Assembly: GCA_903830425.1 (NCBI GenBank)
Contig: CAIKTR010000132.1
Span: forward strand, 1 to 46,216
Direction of reading: 5' to 3'
Length of the DNA stretch: 46,216 nucleotides
DNA from: an uncultured Opitutia bacterium
Lineage (GTDB): Bacteria; Verrucomicrobiota; Verrucomicrobiia; Opitutales; Opitutaceae
The position numbers and the translations under genes are program-made. Numbering within the stretch: position 1 is the stretch's first letter; the number at the start of each line of letters is the position of its first letter. Shown here piece after piece: positions 20,975 through 31,954 of this stretch. Under the pieces are notes generated by a model, which worked only from the letters and a program-made list of their open reading frames with translations, had not been told where the DNA came from and made no database searches.

Positions 20975-22492
20975 TCAGTCCGCCAGACGTCGCTGGGCGG
21001 CAAACACGCCGCGCACCGCCAGGCTCAGCTGGTCCTGCAGCGCCTGCAGCTTCCGGTAGCGGGCGGTGTGGGCCGGGCGGGGACGGCAGCGGGTGGCCTC
21101 GTTGAGCGCCACGATGCCGGTCGTGAAGTCGGTGAGCCGGGCCCGGGGCTGGCCCGCGCGGCGCGCCACGCACCAGGCGGCCTGGAGCGCGCCGCCGAGC
21201 GCGGCCCCTTCGTCCTCCCGCATCGCCACGACCGGCACGCCAAAAATGTCGGCCATCAGCTGACGCCAGACGGGGGATTTGGCCCCGCCCCCGGTCACAC
21301 GGATTTCCTTCGCCTTCACCCCGAGGCTGGCGAGCCGGCGCAGCCCGTAGTTCATGCCCAGGGTCACGCCCTCCATGGCGGCGCGGGCGAGATGGCCGGG
21401 CTGGCAGGTTTGCGGCGTCAGGCCGAGCAGCACCCCGGAGCCTTCCGGCACGTTGGGCGTGCGCTCGCCGGCCAGGTACGGGAGCAGCACCAGCCCGTTG
21501 GCCCCGGGCGGCGTCGCGGCCACGGCGGCGTCCAGGGCGGCGTGATCCTGCCCGAACAGGGCGCGCACCTGCTCCGTGACCGTGGTCACGTTCATGGTGC
21601 AGAGCAGCGGCAGCCAGCCGCCGGTCGAGGAGCAGAAGGCGGCGATCTCGCCCTGCGGGTCGATCACCGGCTGGCGGGCGTGGGCGTAGATGGTGCCGCT
21701 CGTGCCGAAGCTCGCCGTGATGATGCCGGGGACCACGTTGCCCGTGCCGATGGCGCCCATCATGTTGTCGCCGCCGCCGGCGCTGACCACGACGCCGGGG
21801 CCAAAGCCGTACCGCCGGCTCAGCTCGGGCTTCAGCAGGCCCGCCGCCGCGTGCGACTCGGACAGCGCCGGCAGCCAGCCTGCCAGGGCCGGGTCGACGG
21901 CGTGGAGGGCGGCGCGCGACCACGTCCGCCGGCGCACATCCAGCAGCGCGGTGCCCGACGCATCACCCAGTTCCATGAAGTAATTTCCGGTCAGCCAGTA
22001 GTTGAGGTAGTCATGCGGCAGCAGGACCTGCCGGAGCCGGCGGTAATTCGCCGGCTCATGCCGCTTGAGCCAGAGGATTTTCGGGGCGGTGAAGCCGGGC
22101 AGGATCCGGTTTCCCGTCAGGCGGATCGCCGCCTGCGGGCCGCCGAGCCGCTTGGTGATGAGCGCGCACTCGTCCGTGGTGCTGGTGTCGCACCAGAGCT
22201 TGGCGGGGCGGATCACCCGCCCGGCCGCATCCAGCGGCACCAGGCCGTGCTGCTGGCCCGAGACGCCGATCCCGCGCACCTGGCTCCCGTCGATCTGCCC
22301 CGCGACCTGCGCGAGCACCTGGTCCAGCGCGGCGGTCCAGTCCTCGGGCCGCTGCTCCAGGTGGCCCGCCGGCAGCCCGGGGATCAGCGCGTGGGGCGCG
22401 CGGGCCTCGGCGACCACCTGGCGGCGCGCGAGGTCGAGGACGACCGCCTTGACGCTCTGGGTGCCGGAATCGATGCCGATGTAGAGGGACAT
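20975..22492 (-). CDS. xylB: Xylulokinase (FGGY family)
   Basis: A 505-residue FGGY carbohydrate kinase most like XylB, which phosphorylates D-xylulose for entry into the pentose phosphate pathway. The N-terminal phosphate loop is GIDSGTQSVKAVVLD, followed by SGQQHGLVPLD and KLWCDTST. The catalytic base is Asp242 in SAGGGDNMMGAIGTGN, close to Asp233 of E. coli XylB. The C-terminal half has TGGGAKSPVWRQLMAD and VVAMREDEGAALGGALQA. The ATG at 22492 begins the conserved MSLYIGIDSG. An isomerase-like gene lies about 4 kb upstream on the same strand. Confidence 0.92.
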   Translation of the reverse strand: MSLYIGIDSGTQSVKAVVLDLARRQVVAEARAPHALIPGLPAGHLEQRPEDWTAALDQVLAQVAGQIDGSQVRGIGVSGQQHGLVPLDAAGRVIRPAKLWCDTSTTDECALITKRLGGPQAAIRLTGNRILPGFTAPKILWLKRHEPANYRRLRQVLLPHDYLNYWLTGNYFMELGDASGTALLDVRRRTWSRAALHAVDPALAGWLPALSESHAAAGLLKPELSRRYGFGPGVVVSAGGGDNMMGAIGTGNVVPGIITASFGTSGTIYAHARQPVIDPQGEIAAFCSSTGGWLPLLCTMNVTTVTEQVRALFGQDHAALDAAVAATPPGANGLVLLPYLAGERTPNVPEGSGVLLGLTPQTCQPGHLARAAMEGVTLGMNYGLRRLASLGVKAKEIRVTGGGAKSPVWRQLMADIFGVPVVAMREDEGAALGGALQAAWCVARRAGQPRARLTDFTTGIVALNEATRCRPRPAHTARYRKLQALQDQLSLAVRGVFAAQRRLAD

Positions 22493-22564
22493 GGAGTGGT
22501 GAGCATGGCCGCAAAAAGCCCGCGGCGGCGCAAGCCGCATTCCGGCCGATAGCGCGGGAGGGGC

Positions 22565-25498
<2,934 letters not shown>

Positions 25499-25544
25499 GC
25501 GGTGCCCGCGCGACGCCGCCCGCCCGGTCGCCGGCCGTCCCGCC

Positions 25545-26627
25545 ATGCCTGACTCCGCCCCCACCCCGCCCGGTGATGCCCCGCCCGGGCCGCACGTGCG
25601 GCGGGTGCGTTATGCCGGCAAGCATCCCCGGCGCTTCGCGGACAAATACAAGGAGCTCCAGCCGGAGCGCTACGCCGCCGACGTGGCCAAGGTGCTGGCG
25701 TCGGGCAAGACGCCGGCCGGCACGCACCGGCCCATCCTGGTGGCGGAGATCCTCGGGGTGCTGGCGCTCCGGCCGGGCGAGCTCGCGGTCGACTGCACGC
25801 TCGGTTTCGGCGGGCACGCCCAGGCCATGCTGGCGCGCCTCGCCCCGGATGGCCGGCTGATCGGGCTGGATGTCGACCCGGTCGAGCACCCCAAGACCAC
25901 CGCCCGCCTGCGCGCGGCCGGCTGGGGCGAGGCGGCCTTCACCGCGGTCCGCTCCAACTTCGCCGCCCTGCCCGCCGTGCTGGCGTCGCTCGGTCTCGAC
26001 GGGGCGGACGCGATCCTCGCCGATCTCGGGGTCTCCTCCATGCAACTCGACGATCCCGCGCGCGGCTTCACCTTCAAGACCGACTGTCCGCTCGACCTGC
26101 GCCTGAACCCGTCCCGCCCGCCGTCGGCGGCCGAGTGGCTCGCGCGGGTGTCCCCGGACACGCTCGCCGCCGCCCTGCACGACCACGCCGACGAGCCCGA
26201 CGCCGCGGCGCTGGCCCGCGGGCTGGTGGCGCGCCGTGCGGACACACCCTTCACGCGGACGCTGCAACTCGCCTCGGCCATCCGGGACCTGCGCGCGGCG
26301 CACCGTCCCCGCCGCGATCCGGCGGAGGACGACGACTGCGTGCGCCGGGTGTTCCAGGCCATCCGCATCGCGGTGAACGACGAATTCGGCACGCTCGAGC
26401 TCTTCCTGCGGCGGCTGCCGTCCTGCCTGCGCGCCGGCGGGCGCGTGGCGATCCTCACGTTCCATTCCGGCGAGGACCGGCGGGTGAAGCAGGCGTTGCG
26501 GGAGGGGGTGCGCGCCGGGATCTACGCGTCCGCCAGCGAGGAGGTCGGGCGCGCCGGACCGGAGGAGCGCCGCGACAATCCCCGCAGCTCGTCGGCCAAG
26601 CTGCGCTGGGCGGTGCGCGCGGGCTAG
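25545..26627 (+). CDS. rsmH: RsmH-like 16S rRNA (cytosine-N4) methyltransferase with N-terminal extension
   Basis: A 360-residue homologue of RsmH/MraW, which methylates N4 of C1402 in 16S rRNA. The core begins with HRPILVAEIL at 61 and has the SAM loop VDCTLGFGGH (82-91), GLDVDP, ILADLGVSSMQLDDPARGF and the end NPRSSSAKLR. Two features are odd. About 54 residues precede the core, including a conserved-looking basic stretch RRFADKYKELQPERY. The usual FHSLEDR is FHSGEDR (306-312). The gene is not next to mur/fts genes where rsmH normally sits, so it may be a second paralogue with another rRNA target. Its TAG overlaps the stop of the convergent isomerase-like gene. Confidence 0.8.
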   Translation: MPDSAPTPPGDAPPGPHVRRVRYAGKHPRRFADKYKELQPERYAADVAKVLASGKTPAGTHRPILVAEILGVLALRPGELAVDCTLGFGGHAQAMLARLAPDGRLIGLDVDPVEHPKTTARLRAAGWGEAAFTAVRSNFAALPAVLASLGLDGADAILADLGVSSMQLDDPARGFTFKTDCPLDLRLNPSRPPSAAEWLARVSPDTLAAALHDHADEPDAAALARGLVARRADTPFTRTLQLASAIRDLRAAHRPRRDPAEDDDCVRRVFQAIRIAVNDEFGTLELFLRRLPSCLRAGGRVAILTFHSGEDRRVKQALREGVRAGIYASASEEVGRAGPEERRDNPRSSSAKLRWAVRAG

Positions 26628-27661
26628 CAGCCGAGCAGGTGCTCGATCACCAGCTGGTCGAGGTCCTGGTAGTTGCGGTCCGCGATCAGGGCGGCGGCCT
26701 GCTGCTTCGGGTAGCTGCGGGCCTTGGCGACGAGGTGCAGGAAGGTCTTCCGGGAATTGTCGAGGTGCCGGAGATAGTGCTCCTCCCGGGTGGTGCGGAA
26801 CGGATGCACGTCAAAGGCGACGTACTCGCCGCGGCGGCCGTAGCCGTTGCGCTCGAGGGCGCAGACCTGATTGAAGGCGCTGCGGAGATTGGCCGAGCCA
26901 AACGGCTTGTCCTGGTCGTACTTGAGCCCGTTCTGGTCGTTGAGGTGGAGCGACCAGAGCTTGCCGAACGCCATCGCGAAATCGATCTCGTCCGCCGGGT
27001 CCAGGCCCGCGAGGACGGAGTGGGCCGACTCAATCAGGCAGCCGACGCGCTGCGGGGCGCGGGTGAGCTGGGCGATGGCCAGCGCGTGGCCGATCGTCGG
27101 CAGGTAGGCGTGGTCCATCGGCTCGTTCGGCTTGGGCTCGATGCAGAGCCGGGCCTGACGGTCGTGCGCCAGCAGCGCGTCGAGCGCCTCCACGAGCAAG
27201 GCGGTGGAGCGCGCCCCGGACTTGGACTCGCGCACGTAGGTGCCCTCGCGCGCCAGCCAGAGCACGATCAGGTCGGTGCCCAGCACCCGGGCGATGTCGA
27301 GCGTCTGCTTCGAGCGGTCGAGCGCATAGCGGCGGTCCGCCGCCCGGTTGGAGGTGAAGCCGCCGTCCACGGTCTGCGGGGCGAACCAGAGCCGGGGCGC
27401 GACCAGCTCGGCGACGATCCCGGCGTCGTCGAGCTTCCGCCGCAGGGCCTTCGCCTCCTTGAGCACCTGCGCGGACGACTTGGTGTCGATGTCCGGCACG
27501 GCGTCGTCGTCGTGAAACATCATGGCGTCGAACCCGAGCTGCTTGAGGGCGGCGAGCTTCCAGTCGAAGGACTGGGGCAGCCGCGTCTCGGGACCATACG
27601 GATCACGGCCCTCGCTGAAATTCCAGGGGCCGGCGCAAAAACGGTAGGTGGTTTTGGACAT
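26624..27661 (-). CDS. Xylose-isomerase-like TIM-barrel sugar isomerase
   Basis: A 345-residue protein of the XylA fold. Active-site elements of class I (Streptomyces-type) xylose isomerase are recognisable: His50 and Asp53 in FHDDDAVPD, Glu175 and Lys177 in IEPKPNEP, Glu211 and His214 in ESAHSVLAG, Asp249 and Asp251 in KYDQD, and Asp284 in AFDVHP. The metal-ligand position Asp245 of the Streptomyces enzyme is His239 here (LHLNDQNG), a HLND motif also seen in RhaI-type L-rhamnose isomerases. It is also about 40 residues shorter than typical class I enzymes. An aldose-ketose isomerase is likely; whether it uses xylose, rhamnose or another sugar is open. xylB lies downstream on the same strand beyond icd and rsmH. 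Confidence 0.78.
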   Translation of the reverse strand: MSKTTYRFCAGPWNFSEGRDPYGPETRLPQSFDWKLAALKQLGFDAMMFHDDDAVPDIDTKSSAQVLKEAKALRRKLDDAGIVAELVAPRLWFAPQTVDGGFTSNRAADRRYALDRSKQTLDIARVLGTDLIVLWLAREGTYVRESKSGARSTALLVEALDALLAHDRQARLCIEPKPNEPMDHAYLPTIGHALAIAQLTRAPQRVGCLIESAHSVLAGLDPADEIDFAMAFGKLWSLHLNDQNGLKYDQDKPFGSANLRSAFNQVCALERNGYGRRGEYVAFDVHPFRTTREEHYLRHLDNSRKTFLHLVAKARSYPKQQAAALIADRNYQDLDQLVIEHLLGC

Positions 27662-27733
27662 GGGGGTGGCGGTCAAGCTAGGGGCTAGGGGCGCGGGGCG
27701 GAAGCGGAAAACACCGGCGGCGCGGACCGCGCG

Positions 27734-29689
27734 TCAGCGCCGCACCCGGGCGTAGGCCTCCTGCACGGCGGTCAGCGCAGGTTTGGGATGGAAGGGATAC
27801 GCGATGTAGGCCGGGGAAATTTGGGGCCAGCAGTCGGACAGACTCCAGAGGAAGATGCCCCAGCAGCCGGGCTGACCGGCGTAGAGTTCGATCCAGAAGC
27901 GGGAGGCCTCGGCGTGGAGCTGCTGGCTCTTCGCGATCAGGTCGTCGAGGGACGTCGGCTCCGGCCAGCCCCGCGCCTCGATGCTCTGCCAGAGGGTCCG
28001 CAGCAGGCCGCGCCGGTCCAGCCGGGTGCAGTCCGAGCCGTGCGTGAGGTAGGACTCGTTCCAGATGGGCCAGCGCTGGTCCGGCGGCACGAAGCGCTCG
28101 ATCACCGCCAGGTCCGGCATGCCCATGTGCCCGATCTCGGTCACCATCCGCGGCTCCTGGCCCACGTAGAGCTCGGCCCGGTAGGACTGGCCGTGGGCCC
28201 AGAGGTGGCAGTCACCCTCCCGCGGCGAGTTCTGGTCGTACACCCCGGGGGAAAAGGGCGAGGTCGGCACATAGGGCGTGAGCGGCGCATGGGCCCGCAC
28301 GACGTCGCGCAGGACCTCCTTGCTCAGCCGGTTGTGGCGGTAGGCCGGGTAGTTGAAGCTGGTGTCGGCCAGCACGTCGTTCTCGTTGTCGCCAAACCAG
28401 ACGACGACGCTTGCAAAGTGCCGCAGCCGCCGCACCTGAAACTCCGCCTCGCGGCGCGCCTCGTCGAGAAACTCCGGGTCCTGGGGATAACAGCCGCAGG
28501 CGAACATGAAGTCGTGGGTGACGAGCAGGCCGAGTTCGTCGCACCGGGCATAGAAGGAATCGTGCTCGTAGATGCCGCCGCCCCAGACGCGCAGGGCGTT
28601 GATGTTGGCCCCCCGGGTCGCCTGCAGGAGCTCATGGTAACGCGCGTCGTCGATCCGCGCGTAGATCGCATCCACCGGCGTCCAATTCATGCCCTTGAGA
28701 AAAATTTTACGCCCGTTCACCGCCACGATGAACGACGTGGTTCCGTCCGCCGCGGGCTCCTGAATGAGGTCCACCGTGCGGATGCCGAAGCGGCCGCTCC
28801 GCTGGTCCAGGGTCGACCCGGCGCGGCGCAGGACCGCAGTCCACGCATACAGGGGTTGTGCGCCGTGGTCGTGCGGCCACCACAGCTTGGCCTGGGGCAC
28901 GGTGAAGCGCTCCACGTGGCGGTCGCCGGCCGGGTCGCCCGGCAGCGTCAGCCGGCGGGTCTGGCCGGCGACGGTCAGCTCGAGCTCGACCGGCCCGGGC
29001 GCGCCGTGGTTGTGCTGCAGCTCGATCCGGGCCTCCAGTTCGGCGGTGCCGTCCGCCGCCAGCGCCACCGTGCTCACATACACGTCGGCGATCTCCGCGG
29101 GCTCGACCAGCAGCCAGGACACGGGTTTCCAAATCCCGATCGTGACCAGTCGCGGCGTGATGTTCCACCCGTAGCAGGACTGGGCCTTGCGCACCTGCAG
29201 GCGCAGCGGCGAGCCATAGCCCCGCACCTCGGGCGAGGGCTGGCGGCCCGGCGGCGTCACCGGCGAACCGAGGCAGACCTCGAGCCGGTTCGTCCCCGGC
29301 TGCACGCCATCCGTCACATCCAGCCGGAGGGGGGTGAACATGTTGCGGTGCCGCCCCACTTCCCGCCCGTTGAGGTAGACCGTGGCAAAGACATCCAGCC
29401 CCTCGAAGCACAGGTGCAGCCGCTGCCCCGGACCGGGCGCCGGCGGAACGAGGTCGGTGCGATACCACCAGTCCCACTCCTCCATCCACCGGCAATGGTC
29501 GTGGTTGGTGCCGTAAAACGGGTCCGCAATCAGTCCGGCGCGCTCATAGTCGAGGTGCACGTCGCCGGGCACCTGGGCCGGCACCCAGCGCTCCGCGAGG
29601 GGCAGGGCTGAGCAGGCCACGGTCGCGCCCAGCCAGGGCTCGGCATGCATCACGTTCCACTCGCATGGCAGCGGCAGGGTTTGCTTCAT
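27734..29689 (-). CDS. GH2 beta-mannosidase, short form
   Basis: A 651-residue family 2 glycosidase of the beta-mannosidase subgroup. The N-terminal jelly roll contains VPGDVHLDYERAGLIADPFYG and the WYRTDL and FEGLDVFATVYLNG motifs. An Ig-like domain and TIM barrel follow (KGMNWTPVDAIYAR, LRVWGGGIYEHDSFY). The acid/base is Glu436 in VVWFGDNEND and the nucleophile Glu518 in MVTEIGHMG; WSLSDCWPQISPA near the end is the family's barrel-closing motif. Typical members run past 800 residues with one or two C-terminal beta domains; this one stops right after the barrel. No signal peptide, so it probably acts inside the cell on imported mannosides. Confidence 0.85.
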   Translation of the reverse strand: MKQTLPLPCEWNVMHAEPWLGATVACSALPLAERWVPAQVPGDVHLDYERAGLIADPFYGTNHDHCRWMEEWDWWYRTDLVPPAPGPGQRLHLCFEGLDVFATVYLNGREVGRHRNMFTPLRLDVTDGVQPGTNRLEVCLGSPVTPPGRQPSPEVRGYGSPLRLQVRKAQSCYGWNITPRLVTIGIWKPVSWLLVEPAEIADVYVSTVALAADGTAELEARIELQHNHGAPGPVELELTVAGQTRRLTLPGDPAGDRHVERFTVPQAKLWWPHDHGAQPLYAWTAVLRRAGSTLDQRSGRFGIRTVDLIQEPAADGTTSFIVAVNGRKIFLKGMNWTPVDAIYARIDDARYHELLQATRGANINALRVWGGGIYEHDSFYARCDELGLLVTHDFMFACGCYPQDPEFLDEARREAEFQVRRLRHFASVVVWFGDNENDVLADTSFNYPAYRHNRLSKEVLRDVVRAHAPLTPYVPTSPFSPGVYDQNSPREGDCHLWAHGQSYRAELYVGQEPRMVTEIGHMGMPDLAVIERFVPPDQRWPIWNESYLTHGSDCTRLDRRGLLRTLWQSIEARGWPEPTSLDDLIAKSQQLHAEASRFWIELYAGQPGCWGIFLWSLSDCWPQISPAYIAYPFHPKPALTAVQEAYARVRR

Positions 29690-29779
29690 GGGTCAACCAA
29701 GCCGGTGCGTCCTTGGGCTCGGGTCAAATCCAAACTGCGGCCCGGCGCCTGTGCGGCCGGTCCGCCGCGCCAACGCCGC

Positions 29780-29917
29780 TCAGGCCTCCTTCGGCTTGGA
29801 CTTCTTCACCGGCGGCAGGCTGGTCGGTTTCTTGAAAAAAGGCAGGGGGTGCTGCTTCTGCTGGAAGCGCAGGCTGGCCTTCTGGTCTTTGATGGTCGGT
29901 AGGTACTTGGCGCCCAT
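29780..29917 (-). CDS. Small basic protein, 45 residues, unknown
   Basis: An intergenic ATG-started frame of 45 codons (MGAKYLPTIKDQKASLRFQQ at the start, ending KKSKPKEA). It is rich in Lys, Gln and Pro and has no hydrophobic segment. Codon choice uses AAG/CTG/CCG like the neighbouring genes. It occupies the centre of the otherwise empty 29690-30105 gap, 137 bases upstream of nothing else on this strand but the beta-mannosidase start at 29689. The remaining bases of that gap (29690-29779 and 29918-30105) show nothing I can assign. Expression is unproven. Confidence 0.45.
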   Translation of the reverse strand: MGAKYLPTIKDQKASLRFQQKQHPLPFFKKPTSLPPVKKSKPKEA

Positions 29918-30105
29918 GCCTGCAAGGCCGGCGATAATGCCGGGCCCGGGCAATCAGATTCGCCGCGGCGCGGCGGAAATTATCCGCGGCCGGGGCGCGG
30001 CTGCGTCCGTTAGTTCGCGCGGCGCCGAATTTCGTCCCGATTCCCGCTTGCTCCCGACCGCCGGAGACGGGCACTTTGGCCGACTCCCTTACACCCGCGC
30101 ACCCG

Positions 30106-30435
30106 ATGACGACCAAGCCCACCTGCCCTGCCTGCACCCTGGAAGACGTGCTCAGCCACCCCGATCGCTGGGAATGCGCGACCTGCGGCCACGAGTGGCC
30201 CAAGGAAGCCGCCCCCGAGGCCGCCCGGGTCGTGAAGGACGCCCACGGCAATGTGCTGGCCAACGGGGATACCGTCGCGTTGATCAAGGACCTGAAGGTG
30301 GGCGGCGGATCCCAGGTGCTGAAACAGGGCACCAAGGCCAAGAACATCCGCCTGGTGGACGGCGACCACGAAATCGACTGCCGGATCGACGGCAGCGCGA
30401 TGGCCCTCAAGGCCTGCTTCGTGAAGAAGGCCTGA
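30106..30435 (+). CDS. yjdM: PhnA/YjdM-family zinc-ribbon protein
   Basis: A 109-residue protein of the PhnA/YjdM family. The N-terminal zinc ribbon has two Cys pairs, CPAC at about 7-10 and CATC at about 27-30, followed by the PhnA domain: VVKDAHGNVLANGDTVALIKDLKVGG, KQGTKAKNIRLVDG and a terminal ALKACFVKKA. Despite the name, E. coli PhnA/YjdM is not phosphonoacetate hydrolase and its role is unclear. The ATG at 30106 starts just before the ribbon; upstream in-frame codons back to 30076 add an unconserved tail. It stands alone on the plus strand. Confidence 0.9.
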   Translation: MTTKPTCPACTLEDVLSHPDRWECATCGHEWPKEAAPEAARVVKDAHGNVLANGDTVALIKDLKVGGGSQVLKQGTKAKNIRLVDGDHEIDCRIDGSAMALKACFVKKA

Positions 30436-30502
30436 GCCGGCGCCACCCGGACACGCGGCACCCGCGCGGCCGCAGCCGGCGGGCGGACCCACCGACCACG
30501 CC

Positions 30503-30604
30503 TTAGCGGGCGTTCTTCTTGTCGCGCTTCGCGGCTTTTTTCTCGGCCTGCGTTTTCAGCGGCTTCTTCTTGGACTGCTTCTGGGAGTTTTGCGTTTTAG
30601 CCAT
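30503..30604 (-). CDS. Very small lysine-rich protein, 33 residues
   Basis: An ATG-to-TAA frame of 33 codons starting MAKTQNSQKQSKKKPLKTQA, with 13 lysines and two arginines and no hydrophobic stretch. The predicted product is extremely basic and probably a single helix or disordered, of the kind that binds nucleic acid or ribosomes. Its local base composition (many AAA/AAG/CAG codons) stands out from the GC-rich surroundings, which favours a real coding sequence. It is 75 bases downstream of the MFS gene on the same strand. Function unknown. Confidence 0.55.
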   Translation of the reverse strand: MAKTQNSQKQSKKKPLKTQAEKKAAKRDKKNAR

Positions 30605-30679
30605 AGGCGCGAACGTGCGCCCGGGCGGCGGGGAGAGCGAGCGCGAACTGTCGCGCGACGAAACCGGCCGCGCCGGCCG

Positions 30680-31849
30680 TCAGGTCACCCGATCCAACAG
30701 CCGGACGCTGGCGGCCAGAACGATGATGCCGAGGACGAGCACCCAGGGGATGCCGGCCAGCGAATACTGCGCCAGCCAGCCGGCCGCGGCGGGCAGCAGG
30801 GCTCCGCCGAGATAAGACGCGCCCGACTGCCGGCCGATCACGGTGAGCGTGGCGTCCGGCGCGAACCGCCGCGGGACCTCGTGCATCAGGCAGGGATAGG
30901 CCGGAGCAAAACCCAGCCCGAGCAGGACCAACGCACCGGCGTTCAGCCAGGGTGTCGTGGCGCAGGCAAAGAGTCCCGCGCCGAGCAGCGCGACCAGCAG
31001 CCCGAGGGCGACCACCCGGCGGTTGTCCCCGTCCTTCACGACAAAACCGACGAGGATGCGGCCGCCGGTGATCGCGCCGTAGTAGGCCGCGGTGCACAGG
31101 GCGGCGGTATCCGGCGCCACCCCCCGCCCCACCACCAGGATCGAGCCGGCCCAGAGCCCGGCGGTGGATTCCACCGCCACATACAGCGCGAAAATCACGG
31201 GCGACAGCCAGCCGGCAAAGGAGTTGGCCGGCCGCGTCGGCCGACCGTCAGGCGCGTCCGCCGCCGCGGCGTGCCGGGCCTGCTCAGGTGCAGTCGCCCA
31301 CAGCCGCAGCGTGACCAGGAACAGCAGCGCGAGCAGCACCTGCAGGCCCCCCAGAGCCAGGTAACCCGCGCGCCACCCCCGGTGGGAGCCGAGCGCGTAG
31401 CTCATGAACAGCGGACCGCACGTGGCGCCCACGCCCCAGCACGCGTGCAGCCAGTTCATGTGCCGTCCGCTGTAGTGCCGCGCCACATAGCCATTGAGGC
31501 CGGCGTCAACCGCCCCCGCCCCCACCCCCAGCGGCAGGGCGGCCGCCAGCAGCCAAACCAGACTGGAGGCCTGGGAAACGATCAACAGCGCCCCGCCGGT
31601 GAGCAGGCAGCTCATGAATACGACCGGACCCGTGTGGAACCGGGCGATGATGCGGCCGCTGAGAAAGCCCGAAAGCCCGGAGAGCAGCGTGACGACGATC
31701 GTGATCGTGCCGGCCAGCCCGATGGGCAGGTGCAGCTCAGGATAAATTGCCGGCCACGCCACGCCGAAGGTTCCGTCGGGCAGCCCCAGACTGATGAAGC
31801 CCAGATAGATGATCAGGAGCAGGGCGAAGGCGGGCGGGCGGAAACGCAC
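30680..31849 (-). CDS. MFS transporter, fucose-permease (FucP) like
   Basis: A major facilitator superfamily protein of 389 residues with about 12 hydrophobic segments. The sequence (LLLIIYLGFISLGLPDGTFG, GVGAGAVDAGLNGYVARHY, NWLHACWGVGATCGP) matches the FucP/COG0738 group, which imports fucose, glucose or other sugars with protons. The start is probably GTG at 31849; a TTG at 31861 is the other choice. It lies 105 bases downstream of the URO-D-like gene on the same strand, suggesting a shared transcript. The substrate is not predictable, but the glycosidases nearby make a sugar likely. Confidence 0.82.
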   Translation of the reverse strand: MRFRPPAFALLLIIYLGFISLGLPDGTFGVAWPAIYPELHLPIGLAGTITIVVTLLSGLSGFLSGRIIARFHTGPVVFMSCLLTGGALLIVSQASSLVWLLAAALPLGVGAGAVDAGLNGYVARHYSGRHMNWLHACWGVGATCGPLFMSYALGSHRGWRAGYLALGGLQVLLALLFLVTLRLWATAPEQARHAAAADAPDGRPTRPANSFAGWLSPVIFALYVAVESTAGLWAGSILVVGRGVAPDTAALCTAAYYGAITGGRILVGFVVKDGDNRRVVALGLLVALLGAGLFACATTPWLNAGALVLLGLGFAPAYPCLMHEVPRRFAPDATLTVIGRQSGASYLGGALLPAAAGWLAQYSLAGIPWVLVLGIIVLAASVRLLDRVT

Positions 31850-31954
31850 CGGCTCAACCAAACACTTGCCGCGACGCTGGCAAGGCTCCCGCCGTCGGGC
31901 GCAGCCGCGTGCCTTGCAACTCGGCCGGACCTCCCCGCGGCGGTCAGCGACGCC

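Noticed and set aside
22525-22538. Terminator after the GreA-like gene (GCGGC/GCCGC hairpin)
   Set aside because: Only five base pairs, and the minus-strand TTTTT is seven bases away, so the evidence is too thin to annotate.
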